From Pedobacter riviphilus (GTDB lineage Bacteria; Bacteroidota; Bacteroidia; Sphingobacteriales; Sphingobacteriaceae): a DNA stretch of 64,000 bases. This document shows, in pieces, positions 27,340 to 36,832 of the stretch (positions are counted from its first letter, which is position 1; every line of letters starts with the position of its first letter). Location of the stretch: positions 5,580,001 to 5,644,000 of the forward strand of contig NZ_CP061171.1 in NCBI RefSeq assembly GCF_014692875.1, written 5' to 3'. The notes under the pieces are model-generated. The model made no database searches, was not told where the DNA came from, and saw only the letters and a program-made list of their open reading frames with translations. The position numbers and the translations under genes were made by a program.

Positions 27340-28314
27340 TCAACGTTTCACCTGACTAGGGGTAATGGAGAACTTTTTCTTAAATGCATTACTAAAGTGC
27401 TGCAATGAACAGTAACCCAATTCAAATGCTATTTCTGTAGCTTGTTTTTTGCCTTCGCGCAGATCGTTTTTTGCCAACTCCAAACGTAAATCAGATAAAT
27501 AAGAAAAAGCTGTTTGGTTAAACATTTCTTTAAAACCCCGCTTCAGTTTGTATTCATTTATCCCTGCTATTTTTGCCAGTTCTACCAGCGAAGGTGGCGA
27601 CTCCATATTTTTAACTAAATAATCGCGGGCAAATACAATTCGTTCTTTGTCGTAATCATGTTTGATGTATTCAGATTTTGAATTTTGAAGGTTATCAAAT
27701 GATTCCGCCTGCAAAACAAGTAGTTCAATCGTTTTAGAAAGAAGAAATAATCGCTTTAATCCACCCCAATAATCACAATTCAAAATCGAATGAATACAGG
27801 TCTGTAAAGGCAAATCGATATTTAAATTAGTACTTAGAAAAGCTACAGGTGTTCCCGAAACTATTTTGTCTGCAAACTGCTTAAGCGATTCATTTCCATC
27901 TTTTGATATGGACAAAAAAGCATCCTTTTCAAATTGAATCATAAATGATTTCATCCGCAGTTCATCAAACTTCATTTTGCCTTCGGCTTTGGTGCCATAG
28001 AATAAATTGTGCTGGTTCCCATTCAACTCAAAAGAATTGCTCATCCCATCCTGTTTTATCGAAGTTCTTCCCTGCAGATTAAAGTGCATGGTTACCAGCT
28101 CCGTATCTCCTTTCCAATCCAGTTCGGTTGGTTTATCAAGATCGGTTTCGGAGTAAAGAATCTTGATGCCATCAAAAAGCCATTGTTTAGCTCTTAATTG
28201 TCCAAAAGGGATGTCTATTTTAAAGGTATCTTCTTTAAAAGCCTGATTATTGATATTACTTTCATCAAAGGTCATTTTAAATGCCTTGTTATCATTTCTT
28301 AACTCAAATCCCAT
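27340..28314 (-). CDS. AraC-family transcriptional regulator
   Basis: A 324-residue regulator. The C-terminal ~95 residues hold the two AraC helix-turn-helix motifs: Ser-Leu-Val-Glu-Leu-Ala-Lys-Ile-Ala-Gly with Lys-Arg-Gly-Phe-Lys, then Ile-Ala-Phe-Glu-Leu-Gly-Tyr and Phe-Ser-Asn-Ala-Phe-Lys-Lys. The long N-terminal part has no clear cupin signature and is probably the effector domain. The gene is divergent from the FAD monooxygenase gene, with 181 bases between the start codons, so that enzyme is a likely target. Confidence 0.92.
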   Translation of the reverse strand: MGFELRNDNKAFKMTFDESNINNQAFKEDTFKIDIPFGQLRAKQWLFDGIKILYSETDLDKPTELDWKGDTELVTMHFNLQGRTSIKQDGMSNSFELNGNQHNLFYGTKAEGKMKFDELRMKSFMIQFEKDAFLSISKDGNESLKQFADKIVSGTPVAFLSTNLNIDLPLQTCIHSILNCDYWGGLKRLFLLSKTIELLVLQAESFDNLQNSKSEYIKHDYDKERIVFARDYLVKNMESPPSLVELAKIAGINEYKLKRGFKEMFNQTAFSYLSDLRLELAKNDLREGKKQATEIAFELGYCSLQHFSNAFKKKFSITPSQVKR

Positions 28315-28495
28315 GCTCCCTAATTTACTAGTTTAACTCCTTTATTTGCAAGCTCATTTTTTGATAGTCAGATAATTTTGAAAAAAATCCAATAAAAAGC
28401 GGCCCGTTGGCATAAGCTGAAGTATCTAAGAGTGGCGATATTTTTTGTGCTAAACCTTTTACTGATACGGGGATTAAAAATAAAAAAGCAAAACA

Positions 28496-29680
28496 ATGAA
28501 TAAAAAAGCAATCATCATAGGAGCCGGTGTTGCAGGCCCAATACTGGCTTTACAACTAAAGAAAATAGGTTTTGAGTCTGAAATATTTGAATCGAGATCA
28601 GAACACAATACAAAAGAGGGCGCCTTTTTGGGGCTCACGCCTAATGGCCTGAATGTATTGAAAGAATTTATTGATTTGGAAGCGCTCAAAGAAGATTACA
28701 CTCCAGGCTCAATGAAATTTTTCAATTCCAAAGGAAAACAAATAGCTGAACTGGGTACGGCTTACCAGAAACAGCAATATGGTGTTGAAACAATTCAGCT
28801 AAAACGCGCAAACCTTAACAAATACGCGCGAAAGGCAGCAATTGATGCCGGCATAACCATAAAGTACAACAAAAAATTTATTAGCTATGATGAAACAGAT
28901 GGACAGGTAACAGCCCGTTTTGTAGATGGGACAACAGCAACGGGCGACATAATAATTGGCTGCGACGGAATGTTTTCTGAGGTCAGAAACCAATTGTTCC
29001 CTGAAGCTTCCGTAGTGGAGTACACAAAGTTGATCTCTACAGGCGGGTATGCAAAGATTCCCGAGCTTTCAAAACCGCTGGATTCTATACGGATGACCTT
29101 TGGCGAAAGGGGATTTTTTGCTTATTCAGTTTCTGATAAGGGTGAAGTCTGGTGGTTCAATAATTATTTTAGAGCAGCGCAACCAAAGCCGCAGGAAATA
29201 GAGAAAACATTAAAAACTGAAATTCAAGACCATTTAATTGAGGTTCATAAGGACGACGATCCTTTATTCTCCAAAATAATCAAAAACAGTCATGAAATTA
29301 TTGCTTATCCTATTTATGATGTACCTAAGCTTTCGCATTGGTACAAAGGCAGAATTTGTCTAATTGGAGATGCTGCACATGGCATTTCTCCACATATTGG
29401 ACAAGGGGCTTCACTGGCATTAGAAGATACTGGTGTAATTGCTGACCTTTTAAAATCATGTAATGACTATGGAACTGCATTTCAGATGTTTCAATCGGAA
29501 CGCCAGCCGAGAGTAGAAAAAGTAATAAAAAGCGCAAGAAAAGTAGGCGATACCAAAACAAAAACGAATCCGATAGCAGCATGGTTCCGCGATCGCTTAA
29601 TTGGCTTCTTTATTGGCAAGCAAATTCAACAACTTGACTGGATTTATGGTTGGAGCCGCTCAGATAAGAGTAATAGTTAA
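28496..29680 (+). CDS. FAD-dependent monooxygenase (PHBH/TetX-like)
   Basis: A 394-residue group A flavin monooxygenase. It has the FAD-binding Gly-Ala-Gly-Val-Ala-Gly at residues 9-14, an Asp-Gly region near Ile-Ile-Gly-Cys-Asp-Gly-Met (about 155-162), and the Gly-Asp-Ala-Ala-His motif around residue 290 followed by Gly-Gln-Gly-Ala-Ser. It should hydroxylate a small aromatic or polycyclic substrate with NAD(P)H and oxygen. Tetracycline-modifying enzymes belong to the same broad family, but nothing here shows that activity. It is paired with a divergent AraC-family gene. Confidence 0.9.
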   Translation: MNKKAIIIGAGVAGPILALQLKKIGFESEIFESRSEHNTKEGAFLGLTPNGLNVLKEFIDLEALKEDYTPGSMKFFNSKGKQIAELGTAYQKQQYGVETIQLKRANLNKYARKAAIDAGITIKYNKKFISYDETDGQVTARFVDGTTATGDIIIGCDGMFSEVRNQLFPEASVVEYTKLISTGGYAKIPELSKPLDSIRMTFGERGFFAYSVSDKGEVWWFNNYFRAAQPKPQEIEKTLKTEIQDHLIEVHKDDDPLFSKIIKNSHEIIAYPIYDVPKLSHWYKGRICLIGDAAHGISPHIGQGASLALEDTGVIADLLKSCNDYGTAFQMFQSERQPRVEKVIKSARKVGDTKTKTNPIAAWFRDRLIGFFIGKQIQQLDWIYGWSRSDKSNS

Positions 29681-29761
29681 TGTAATAGGACAACAATAGA
29701 TCGTCGAAACTTAAGAGGCTAAATGCGACTAAAGATTTTAGTTAAAACAAGGTTCGCTGGT

Positions 29762-30481
29762 TTAACTGTGGTTTTTCTCCTCTTGTAAAGCAATCCGTTC
29801 TCTAAAGGCCTTATATCGCGATCGGCCAATGGGTAAAATTTCTCCGTTTTTAAGCTTTAATGCATATTTGGTGCCCGAAGAAATTAAGATCTGCTCTGTT
29901 TGTTTAATTTGAACCAGGTATGATTTATGGATCCGTTCGAAACCAGCAGGCAAAATCTGCTCCAGCGCATCAAGCCCCTTATCGTGCAACGTACTGCTGC
30001 CATCCAGCAGATGCAGTTCGCTGTATATGCCTGCACCTTTAATATAGTTGAGCTGGCTAAGCTCGATGAGGTGGACGCTGCCGTTTTTTCGTACGGTGAG
30101 ATAGCGCAGGTTGCTGCTAAGTTCTTTTTTTGTGGCTGTTGCCCTACTAAGCGCTAGTGTAAGCCGTTCCTGATCGAAAGGCTTTGGAACAAAATCGAGT
30201 ACGCCTAACTCAAAAGCACGCAGTGCATTTTCGGTATTAGCCGAAACCACTATGGTTTGAAAAGTGCGCGAGGTTAAAGATTGCAGTACCTCAAAACCAT
30301 CTTTCCCGTTCAGGTTAAGATCGAGCAATAAAATATCAATACTGTTCTTTTCCAGAAAATCTATTCCCTTTTTAAGCGAATCGCAGATCTGGATTACAGC
30401 ATTACCTTCGAAATGAGCGGCTGTCATGCGCTCAACCCTTTTTGCTATCCGTGCTTCATCTTCTATTATCAGTATCGTCAT
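29762..30481 (-). CDS. LytTR-family response regulator
   Basis: A 239-residue response regulator. The receiver domain (1-120) has the acidic pair Glu7-Asp8, the phosphoryl acceptor Asp54 in Leu-Leu-Asp-Leu-Asn, and Lys-Pro-Phe after beta-5. The LytTR DNA-binding domain occupies about 135-235 (Leu-Asn-Tyr-Ile-Lys-Gly-Ala-Gly-Ile-Tyr, Phe-Glu-Arg-Ile-His-Lys-Ser-Tyr-Leu). Its ATG overlaps the histidine-kinase stop by 4 bases, so the two are co-translated. The likely target is nearby, perhaps the divergent TonB receptor at 32261, but that is only a positional guess. Confidence 0.93.
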   Translation of the reverse strand: MTILIIEDEARIAKRVERMTAAHFEGNAVIQICDSLKKGIDFLEKNSIDILLLDLNLNGKDGFEVLQSLTSRTFQTIVVSANTENALRAFELGVLDFVPKPFDQERLTLALSRATATKKELSSNLRYLTVRKNGSVHLIELSQLNYIKGAGIYSELHLLDGSSTLHDKGLDALEQILPAGFERIHKSYLVQIKQTEQILISSGTKYALKLKNGEILPIGRSRYKAFRERIALQEEKNHS

Positions 30482-32151
30482 TTTAATTTGTTGCTTATTT
30501 TAATGATACTCGTCCAACCCTGTGGCGAAGCGGCGGATGAAAATTGCCAGTAGCCCGGGTAACTTTCTTCGAGCCTGGCTTTAATGTACCTAAAACCGTT
30601 TCCTCCGCTGCGGTCTGCTTGTAGTTCCCTGTTTTTGCCAAAGGTTTCGAAAGTGTACTGGCAAAAATCATCGTTTTGAGTAAAAGAAAGTTTGAACCTG
30701 ATGGTGCCGTTGTCTTGTGGTGTATTGTGTGTAATACCGTTTTCGAGCAGGGTATGGAAAATGGCCGGAGGTATGGTTGCCGAGGTCATAATTCCGCTGT
30801 CTTCCCATTCATAATTGATTTCTTTTCTAAAACCCATCACTTTCAGGTGCATCTGGCATAAAGCAATTTCCTGTCTGATTGGGATTAAACTCTGTTCAGA
30901 TATGGCATTCATGATATCAAACTCGTTGGCCAGTGCCTGAATAAATTCGGTTCCTTTTTTAGGCGATTCTTCTACCCAGTCGATGAGCGAGGTTAGGGTG
31001 TTTTTGATGAAATGTGGCTGGATATTTTTCTTTAAAAGTTCGAGTTGTAATCTCGACGAAAGCAGCAGCGAATGAGAATGTTCCTGTTCTATCTTTTTCA
31101 TCTGGATGGTGTGCAGATAGAGCATGGCCAGCACAATAAAAGTATAAAAGATAAATATGCCAAAATCGTAAAGCAGATAATAATTCATGCCGGCACTGGC
31201 TAAAATGCCTGCCATTAACAGCCAGCTGCCTTTTTGTTTCCGGTAAACAGCATCAAATGCAATAAGCAACATGGTAAACCACATGGTTCTGCTATAATAA
31301 ATGGCCGATAGATCGTAGTGGCCATAATTGCGGATGTAAATAAATAGCAGCACACCAAAAAGCAAGCAAAGGAGCAGGTATTTTCTTTTAATGCCAAACT
31401 GGATACAGAAGTAGAGGGGCACCAGGAGCGAAATGGAAAAAGTTAGCCACCCGATTACTTCCATCCGAATAAAGAATTTTGGATAGGGGATTTCAATATA
31501 AAATTTAAGGTACTCGGTAATTAGGAGCGAAAAGAAGAGCAGGCAAATTACAGAAAAGATGAGCACCGGATATTGTTTTTTATGGCTGTTGAAATACAGA
31601 AAAATATAATACAGCGAGGCTACCAGAAAAGCGCCTGCCATGATAAACATAAGTGAAGAAATAAGCAGCGGCCTGCGGATGAGGTTAACGTAGGTATCGA
31701 GCTTTACGCCCACGCTACGTTGCACCCCGGGGTAACTAAACTGTGTGCTGCGCAAGGCTACGGTATGCTTGCCCGGTTTGGAAAGCGAATCTGGAACAGG
31801 AAGAATTATAGTTTCGTTACCCGGAATTTCATCAACAACGGGCGAGCCCGGTTTTCCATTGATCCCTATTTTAACCCCATCCCAATAAATTTCGTAAGCC
31901 CCAAAAGCAATTACCTGCAGGCCCAATGCACCTCCGCTGTTGGCAATCAGTTCGGTTTTTTCCCTGATCCAGAAAACCTGCCGGCCGGTGGAGCCACGCT
32001 CTTGTCGCCAGCCGGTTTCGTTTAAGTTTTTGGCAGCCCAGGTCACATTATCGCCTGTTTTAAATATAGGATCGTATTCTTCGTACAATACCTGCCGTTT
32101 GCACGAGCAAAATAAAACTGTGGAAAGTATAAACAGGAGAATACGTTTCAT
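30478..32151 (-). CDS. LytS-type sensor histidine kinase with seven-transmembrane sensor region
   Basis: A 557-residue sensor. It has an N-terminal signal that reads like a lipobox (Phe-Cys-Ser-Cys, residues 14-17), a periplasmic beta-rich domain (about 20-160), seven membrane segments (about 165-350) and a short coiled coil. The His_kinase domain has Gln-Pro-His-Phe at about residue 385, and the ATPase has Leu-Leu-Glu-Asn and Gly-Gly-Asn-Gly-Phe. The usual Leu-Phe-Asn after the phospho-His is Ile-Lys-Asn here. This layout resembles 7TMR-DISM sensors for carbohydrate or small-molecule signals. It overlaps its response regulator by 4 bases. Confidence 0.9.
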   Translation of the reverse strand: MKRILLFILSTVLFCSCKRQVLYEEYDPIFKTGDNVTWAAKNLNETGWRQERGSTGRQVFWIREKTELIANSGGALGLQVIAFGAYEIYWDGVKIGINGKPGSPVVDEIPGNETIILPVPDSLSKPGKHTVALRSTQFSYPGVQRSVGVKLDTYVNLIRRPLLISSLMFIMAGAFLVASLYYIFLYFNSHKKQYPVLIFSVICLLFFSLLITEYLKFYIEIPYPKFFIRMEVIGWLTFSISLLVPLYFCIQFGIKRKYLLLCLLFGVLLFIYIRNYGHYDLSAIYYSRTMWFTMLLIAFDAVYRKQKGSWLLMAGILASAGMNYYLLYDFGIFIFYTFIVLAMLYLHTIQMKKIEQEHSHSLLLSSRLQLELLKKNIQPHFIKNTLTSLIDWVEESPKKGTEFIQALANEFDIMNAISEQSLIPIRQEIALCQMHLKVMGFRKEINYEWEDSGIMTSATIPPAIFHTLLENGITHNTPQDNGTIRFKLSFTQNDDFCQYTFETFGKNRELQADRSGGNGFRYIKARLEESYPGYWQFSSAASPQGWTSIIKISNKLK

Positions 32152-32260
32152 AATTCAAATGTAAGGTAAAGATAAATTGACTTGATGCATTTCAAAAGGA
32201 TATAGAGCTGTTTGCATGTTTTTTTATTTAGCTATCAGCAGGGAGGATTAATCTTGCAGT

Positions 32261-34636
32261 ATGAAACATATCGCTATCACCTTTACCCTCTTTATTTGTT
32301 TTTGGTTAAACAGTACCGCACAATTAAAAGAGCGTTCGTTTTCCGGTCACGTTAAAGAGAAAACAACCAACGCTGCAATACCTTTTGCAAGTGTTACCAT
32401 TTTAAATGAAGCCGGTAAAGTACTGGTATCGGGCATGGCCGATGATAAAGGAAAGTTTACTTTGGGCACCACACAACAAGGCAAACTTAGCATCGAATTT
32501 AGTTTTATGGCCTACCACAAAGTAAGCGTAACAATTGAGGCTGATAAGAATAAAGCTGATTTGGGAACTGTTTTAATGGAGCCTGATACAAGGGTGTTAA
32601 ACGAAGTATCGGTTACGGCCGAAAAAGCAGCCGTAAGTTTAAAGTTAGATAAAAAGGTTTTTGAGGTTGGAAAAGATATTCTTTCGCAATCGGGTTCGGT
32701 AACCGAATTACTGGCGGGGGTACCCTCGGTAAGTGTTGCGCCAGGTGGCGGCATAAGCCTTCGGGGAAACAGTAGTGTATTGGTGCTGATTAACGGCAGG
32801 CGGTCTGGTTTAACTGCCGGAACAGCGCTTGAACAATTGCCCGCCGACCAGGTAGAAAGGGTAGAGGTGATTGCCAATCCTTCTGCACAATATGATGCTT
32901 CGGGCTCGGCAGGGATTATTAATATTGTGCTAAAAAGAAATAAAAAAAGTGGTTTTAACGGGCAGCTTAGGCTGGTGGGCGGTATTCCGAACGACAGCCG
33001 GATTTCGCCGAGTTTAAATTATAAATCGAATAAATTAAATCTCTTTTCAACCGTTGGGCTAAGGTTTTCTGATTATGTTGGTTTATACAAAACCAACCAA
33101 AAGGTAAATCAGAATGGTTTTAACAGTATGCTTAACCAAAGGCAGGATGAAAACCGCCATGACGATGGAAGGCTGGTTTATTTCGGTGCCGATTATCAGC
33201 CGGATAGTTTAAATACCATTACCATTGCCTACCTGCGCAATGCCACAAAAGACCACGACAAAACAACATTGGCTTATAATTATTTCAGTTCGGTTCCAGA
33301 TAGTGCGCTTGTGCGCTCGGGCGAATCGTGGGAAAACAGGAATTACAATCAAATTGAATTTAATTACACGCGGCTCTTTAAAAAGCCTGGGAAAAAGTTA
33401 ACGGTAGATATGCAGTACGATTTCTGGAACAGTGCTAAAAACTGGAATCTTGCTACGAGCAAAATATCGCCATCGGTTGAGCAACGGCCCGAAATTAGCA
33501 CAAGTAATAATGGTTCGAGCAGAGATTTTGCTGCGCAAAGCGATATGGTTACCCCCCTAAATAACAAAGCTACCTTAACCTATGGCATTAAAGCCGAAAA
33601 CCGAAGGGTAAACAGCGATTTCCTTGCGGAAGGAAGAACCGGGGACGGCTGGACGGTAATTGATAACATTGACAATGGTGTGGGTTACAATGAGTTTATT
33701 GGAAGTGCTTATTTACAATTCAACAGTAAAATCAGCCATTTTTCTTATCAACTGGGGCTACGTAGCGAATATACCGAAGTACGTATAGACGATCGGAGAG
33801 ATGTATATGATAGTAAAAAGGATTATTTAAAACTGTTTCCAACCCTGCATTTGGGTTACGAAATGAGCAAGAGCACTTCGCTGCAGTTCAGCTACAGCAG
33901 ACGCATTAACAGACCGGCTTTAAACAACCTTTATCCTTTTAATGAAATAACCGATTACAATTCGAGATATGCGGGCAATCCTGGTCTTAATCCATCCTAT
34001 GCCAATGTATTCGAACTGGGTTTGCTAAAACGCATGGGTACGCTTATTATCAATCCATCGCTGTACTACCAGCACAATACCGGGGTAATGATCGATTACA
34101 ATTACCGTGAAAACGGGCTTTTTATTTCCATGCCTATCAACATTAAACAAGAAGAACGCTCAGGGGCAGAACTTTCGGTGCTCTATAATCCTTATAAATG
34201 GTTACAAATGAATATGGAATTGAATGTTTACCACTTCAGTCAGGCTGGGGTGTACGCCAGTCAGGATTTCGCTTTTTCGGGTAATACTTATACATCCAGA
34301 TTAGGTACTCAGGTAAAATTGCCCAATAAATTTAGTGTGCAGGCCCGTTATAATTTTACCGGTGCAGTTAATAATGCACAGAGCAGCATGAAAGCAATCC
34401 ATTCGATCGATGCGGGGGTTGGTCAGAACTTTTTAAAAGATAAGGCTAGCCTGTTGTTCGATGTGAGCAATTTGTTTAACCTGCGCAAATTTTCTACAAC
34501 TACAACGGGGCAGGGTTTTAGCATTACGCAGGTAAATAGTCCCAATGCGGCCAGGTATCGACTCACTTTTGTTTACAGGCTTAATTTAAGCGATGGTCAG
34601 GGAGTTAGGCAGGCCAAGAGCGGAAATAGAAGTTAG
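32261..34636 (+). CDS. TonB-dependent receptor, outer membrane beta-barrel (OMP_b-brl_3 type)
   Basis: A 791-residue receptor with a signal peptide ending Ser-Thr-Ala-Gln. The N-terminal carboxypeptidase-like domain covers about 28-110 (Phe-Ser-Gly-His-Val-Lys-Glu). The plug is at about 115-230 (Ile-Ser-Leu-Arg-Gly-Asn-Ser-Ser-Val-Leu-Val-Leu-Ile-Asn-Gly), and the barrel follows. This subgroup has no SusD partner and is usually encoded alone, as here. It is divergent from the sensor kinase at 32151 with 109 bases between them, which makes control by that two-component system possible. The ligand is unknown. Confidence 0.9.
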   Translation: MKHIAITFTLFICFWLNSTAQLKERSFSGHVKEKTTNAAIPFASVTILNEAGKVLVSGMADDKGKFTLGTTQQGKLSIEFSFMAYHKVSVTIEADKNKADLGTVLMEPDTRVLNEVSVTAEKAAVSLKLDKKVFEVGKDILSQSGSVTELLAGVPSVSVAPGGGISLRGNSSVLVLINGRRSGLTAGTALEQLPADQVERVEVIANPSAQYDASGSAGIINIVLKRNKKSGFNGQLRLVGGIPNDSRISPSLNYKSNKLNLFSTVGLRFSDYVGLYKTNQKVNQNGFNSMLNQRQDENRHDDGRLVYFGADYQPDSLNTITIAYLRNATKDHDKTTLAYNYFSSVPDSALVRSGESWENRNYNQIEFNYTRLFKKPGKKLTVDMQYDFWNSAKNWNLATSKISPSVEQRPEISTSNNGSSRDFAAQSDMVTPLNNKATLTYGIKAENRRVNSDFLAEGRTGDGWTVIDNIDNGVGYNEFIGSAYLQFNSKISHFSYQLGLRSEYTEVRIDDRRDVYDSKKDYLKLFPTLHLGYEMSKSTSLQFSYSRRINRPALNNLYPFNEITDYNSRYAGNPGLNPSYANVFELGLLKRMGTLIINPSLYYQHNTGVMIDYNYRENGLFISMPINIKQEERSGAELSVLYNPYKWLQMNMELNVYHFSQAGVYASQDFAFSGNTYTSRLGTQVKLPNKFSVQARYNFTGAVNNAQSSMKAIHSIDAGVGQNFLKDKASLLFDVSNLFNLRKFSTTTTGQGFSITQVNSPNAARYRLTFVYRLNLSDGQGVRQAKSGNRS

Positions 34637-34818
34637 GGGAACGTATTTTTACCATCTAACATATACAAGGTTAAGAATGACCAAGTCGGTTAGGTGTACA
34701 GGTAATTTCTTTAACAATTAAAACATATAGGCCCACTTTGGGAAAATTGTTCTTATATACAACTTATATGTCTGCAATGTTTTTTTGTTTTAGGACATCG
34801 CAATCGATAATCCCAAAC

Positions 34819-34856
34819 AAAAAGGCAAGTGCGAAAAATCCGTCACTTGCCTTTTT
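34819..34856. terminator. Bidirectional terminator between TonB receptor and VOC gene
   Basis: AAAAAGGCAAGTG (34819-34831) and CACTTGCCTTTTT (34844-34856) are exact reverse complements with a 12-base loop. A-run on one side and T-run on the other let it stop both convergent genes. Confidence 0.92.
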
Positions 34857-34876
34857 TACCTAAGGTTATATATAAA

Positions 34877-35290
34877 TTAACCCTGGTGCTCAGGCGCTCC
34901 ATTAGGGTCCATCCAAACATATTCCCAATGGTGGCCATCAAGATCGTCGAAACTATGTTGGTACATAAAGCCGTAATCGGTAGCCGGATTAGGTACTGTG
35001 GCACCAGCAGCTACCGCTTTATCTACCATTTCGTTAACGGCATCCTTACTGTCAGCTGATAAGGCAATGGAAGTTTCTATTGCTTTGTGGGCATCGATGA
35101 TTTCTTTTTGGGTAAAAGTTTGGAAAAAGGTTCTGGTAAGCAGCATAACGTAAATAGTATCGCTGATGATCATGCAGGTTGCTTTCTCATCGGTAAATTG
35201 TGGGTTAAAAGTATAACCAAGTTTGGTGAAAAATTCTACTGATTTGTTAAGGTCGCTAACAGCCAGGTTCACAAAAATTTGAGTTGCCAT
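34877..35290 (-). CDS. VOC-family (glyoxalase/dioxygenase-like) protein
   Basis: A 137-residue protein with the two beta-alpha-beta-beta-beta modules of the vicinal oxygen chelate fold. Module 1 starts Val-Asn-Leu-Ala-Val-Ser-Asp-Leu and contains Phe-Phe-Thr-Lys-Leu-Gly-Tyr. Module 2 contains Phe-Asp-Asp-Leu-Asp-Gly-His-His-Trp-Glu near residues 113-122, where the metal-binding His and Glu are expected. The specific reaction cannot be read from the sequence. It is transcribed alone toward the shared terminator. Confidence 0.9.
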   Translation of the reverse strand: MATQIFVNLAVSDLNKSVEFFTKLGYTFNPQFTDEKATCMIISDTIYVMLLTRTFFQTFTQKEIIDAHKAIETSIALSADSKDAVNEMVDKAVAAGATVPNPATDYGFMYQHSFDDLDGHHWEYVWMDPNGAPEHQG

Positions 35291-35475
35291 ATTGTTTTCT
35301 AATTTAGTTTATTCAAAGGTATAATAAAGCCAGGTAGGTATTAATGTGCAAAAACGACAAGTTAAGGGGTTAATCGCGACTTATGCGAAATTTAATGAAA
35401 TTGGAATGCCCGCTTAAGACAGTCACTCAAAAATTTGCATAAGGTTTTAAAATGATTTGTAATTCTTTTTATCTT

Positions 35476-35483
35476 TAGTTTTG
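35476..35483 (+). promoter_or_regulatory. Candidate -7 box TAGTTTTG for the retropepsin-like gene
   Basis: It matches TAnnTTTG. A TTTG at 35456-35459 lies 16 bases upstream, slightly closer than usual for a -33 box. The box is 68 bases before the ATG at 35552. Confidence 0.4.
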
Positions 35484-35551
35484 GTTTCCGATGGCGGCCA
35501 TTAAATACCAACTCCTTACAAGCCCTAAACCTTTAAAACCATTAATTGCTC

Positions 35552-36706
35552 ATGAAACGAATATTGCCTATTTTAACAGTCTTGCTACCACTTTCTGCTT
35601 TAGCTCAACAGAAATTACCAGTTGTAAAAGCAAGTATTGGCCAGGCAAAAATTTACGAAGAGAATAACGCTGTATCGAGCTGGTATATCAATCCAAAAAT
35701 AAAACTGGACGTTTTTACCACTGGTAAGTTCACAAAACCGAAAAGCATAAAATTCAAAACTGATATTGATTCGATCGTTTTTAACATCAGCCCCGGGCAG
35801 AAAAAGGAGTTTATTGTTTTGTTAAACGGAAAAGACTCGTGCCTCACCCAAATTACCGCTCCTGTACTAAAAAACTTCAGTAAGGTATCGCCCGAAATTC
35901 ACGACTCAATACCTTTTTTTGTAAATAAATACAACACGAATTTTTTGCCGGTTGTTTTTAACGGTACTGATTCCCTGTTAATGAATTTTGATTCGGGAGC
36001 AAATGATATAGATCTTACCACCGCTGCATTGGCGAAAAAAGTGAAGTCGAAACCCAAGCTTTATAACACAGATTATGATATTAAAATTGGAAACCATATT
36101 TATAAAAGCAAAATTTATGATATCGAATTAGCTGGGAATGAAGTTGATGGTCTGGTGGGATGGGATATATTCGACGGAATGATTGTAGCGTTAGATTATG
36201 ATCAGAATAAAATGATGGTACATTCTACCATGCCAAAGCAGATTTTACAGGATAAACAATACACCAAGTTTAAGATCACTTATATTAAAAACAAACCTTT
36301 TATAGAAAGTGAAATTTCGCAAAGCGGAACCAAAAATAAAAGCCTGTTTTTCTTCGATTTGGGTTACCAGCGCACGGCTATGCTTGATAACGATTTGCTG
36401 AGGGAAATGAAGTTTCCAACCGAGAAGATGGAAATTATAAAAAAGGTAATTATGCACGGAATAAAAGGTAATGAGATACCGGTAACCACGGTAAAACTTC
36501 AAAGTTTGAAGATTGGTAATTTTGAATTGAAAAATGTGCCAGCTCAGGTGATGGAGCAAAACAAACCCATGCCTGGTGTTAATGTTCATTACCTTGGAAC
36601 GGATATTCTGAAAAGATTCAATACAGTTTTTGATTTTCAAAATAATGTGATCTATTTAAAGCCAAATCATCTTTATGATGTTGCTTATGCAGACCAAAAA
36701 ACTTAA
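35552..36706 (+). CDS. Secreted retropepsin-like aspartic protease family protein
   Basis: A 384-residue protein with a signal peptide (Leu-Ser-Ala-Leu-Ala-Gln at residues 14-19). I took ATG 35552; a TTG two codons earlier is possible but unnecessary. It carries two aspartyl-protease half-site motifs: Phe-Asp-Ser-Gly-Ala (Asp147) and Phe-Asp-Leu-Gly-Tyr (Asp269), each followed by a hydrophobic strand, and a later Tyr-Leu-Gly-Thr-Asp-Ile-Leu. The Asp-Ser/Leu-Gly variants differ from the classical Asp-Thr-Gly, so activity is uncertain. Many Bacteroidota have related periplasmic proteins of unknown role. It is transcribed alone. Confidence 0.8.
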   Translation: MKRILPILTVLLPLSALAQQKLPVVKASIGQAKIYEENNAVSSWYINPKIKLDVFTTGKFTKPKSIKFKTDIDSIVFNISPGQKKEFIVLLNGKDSCLTQITAPVLKNFSKVSPEIHDSIPFFVNKYNTNFLPVVFNGTDSLLMNFDSGANDIDLTTAALAKKVKSKPKLYNTDYDIKIGNHIYKSKIYDIELAGNEVDGLVGWDIFDGMIVALDYDQNKMMVHSTMPKQILQDKQYTKFKITYIKNKPFIESEISQSGTKNKSLFFFDLGYQRTAMLDNDLLREMKFPTEKMEIIKKVIMHGIKGNEIPVTTVKLQSLKIGNFELKNVPAQVMEQNKPMPGVNVHYLGTDILKRFNTVFDFQNNVIYLKPNHLYDVAYADQKT

Positions 36707-36832
36707 TAATAATTTTAATCGCAAAGATGACGAAGTGAGGGCGCAAAGAACACAGCCTTAGGTCATTTCGACTGAGGTGCACCGATTGGAGATCTTTTAA
36801 AATGTGACTTTTCAGTCTTTTTGTATTACCTA

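Noticed and set aside
27127..27340. tRNA-Asn as attachment site of an integrated element
   Set aside because: No integrase gene and no repeat of the tRNA 3' end was noticed downstream; neighbouring genes look chromosomal.
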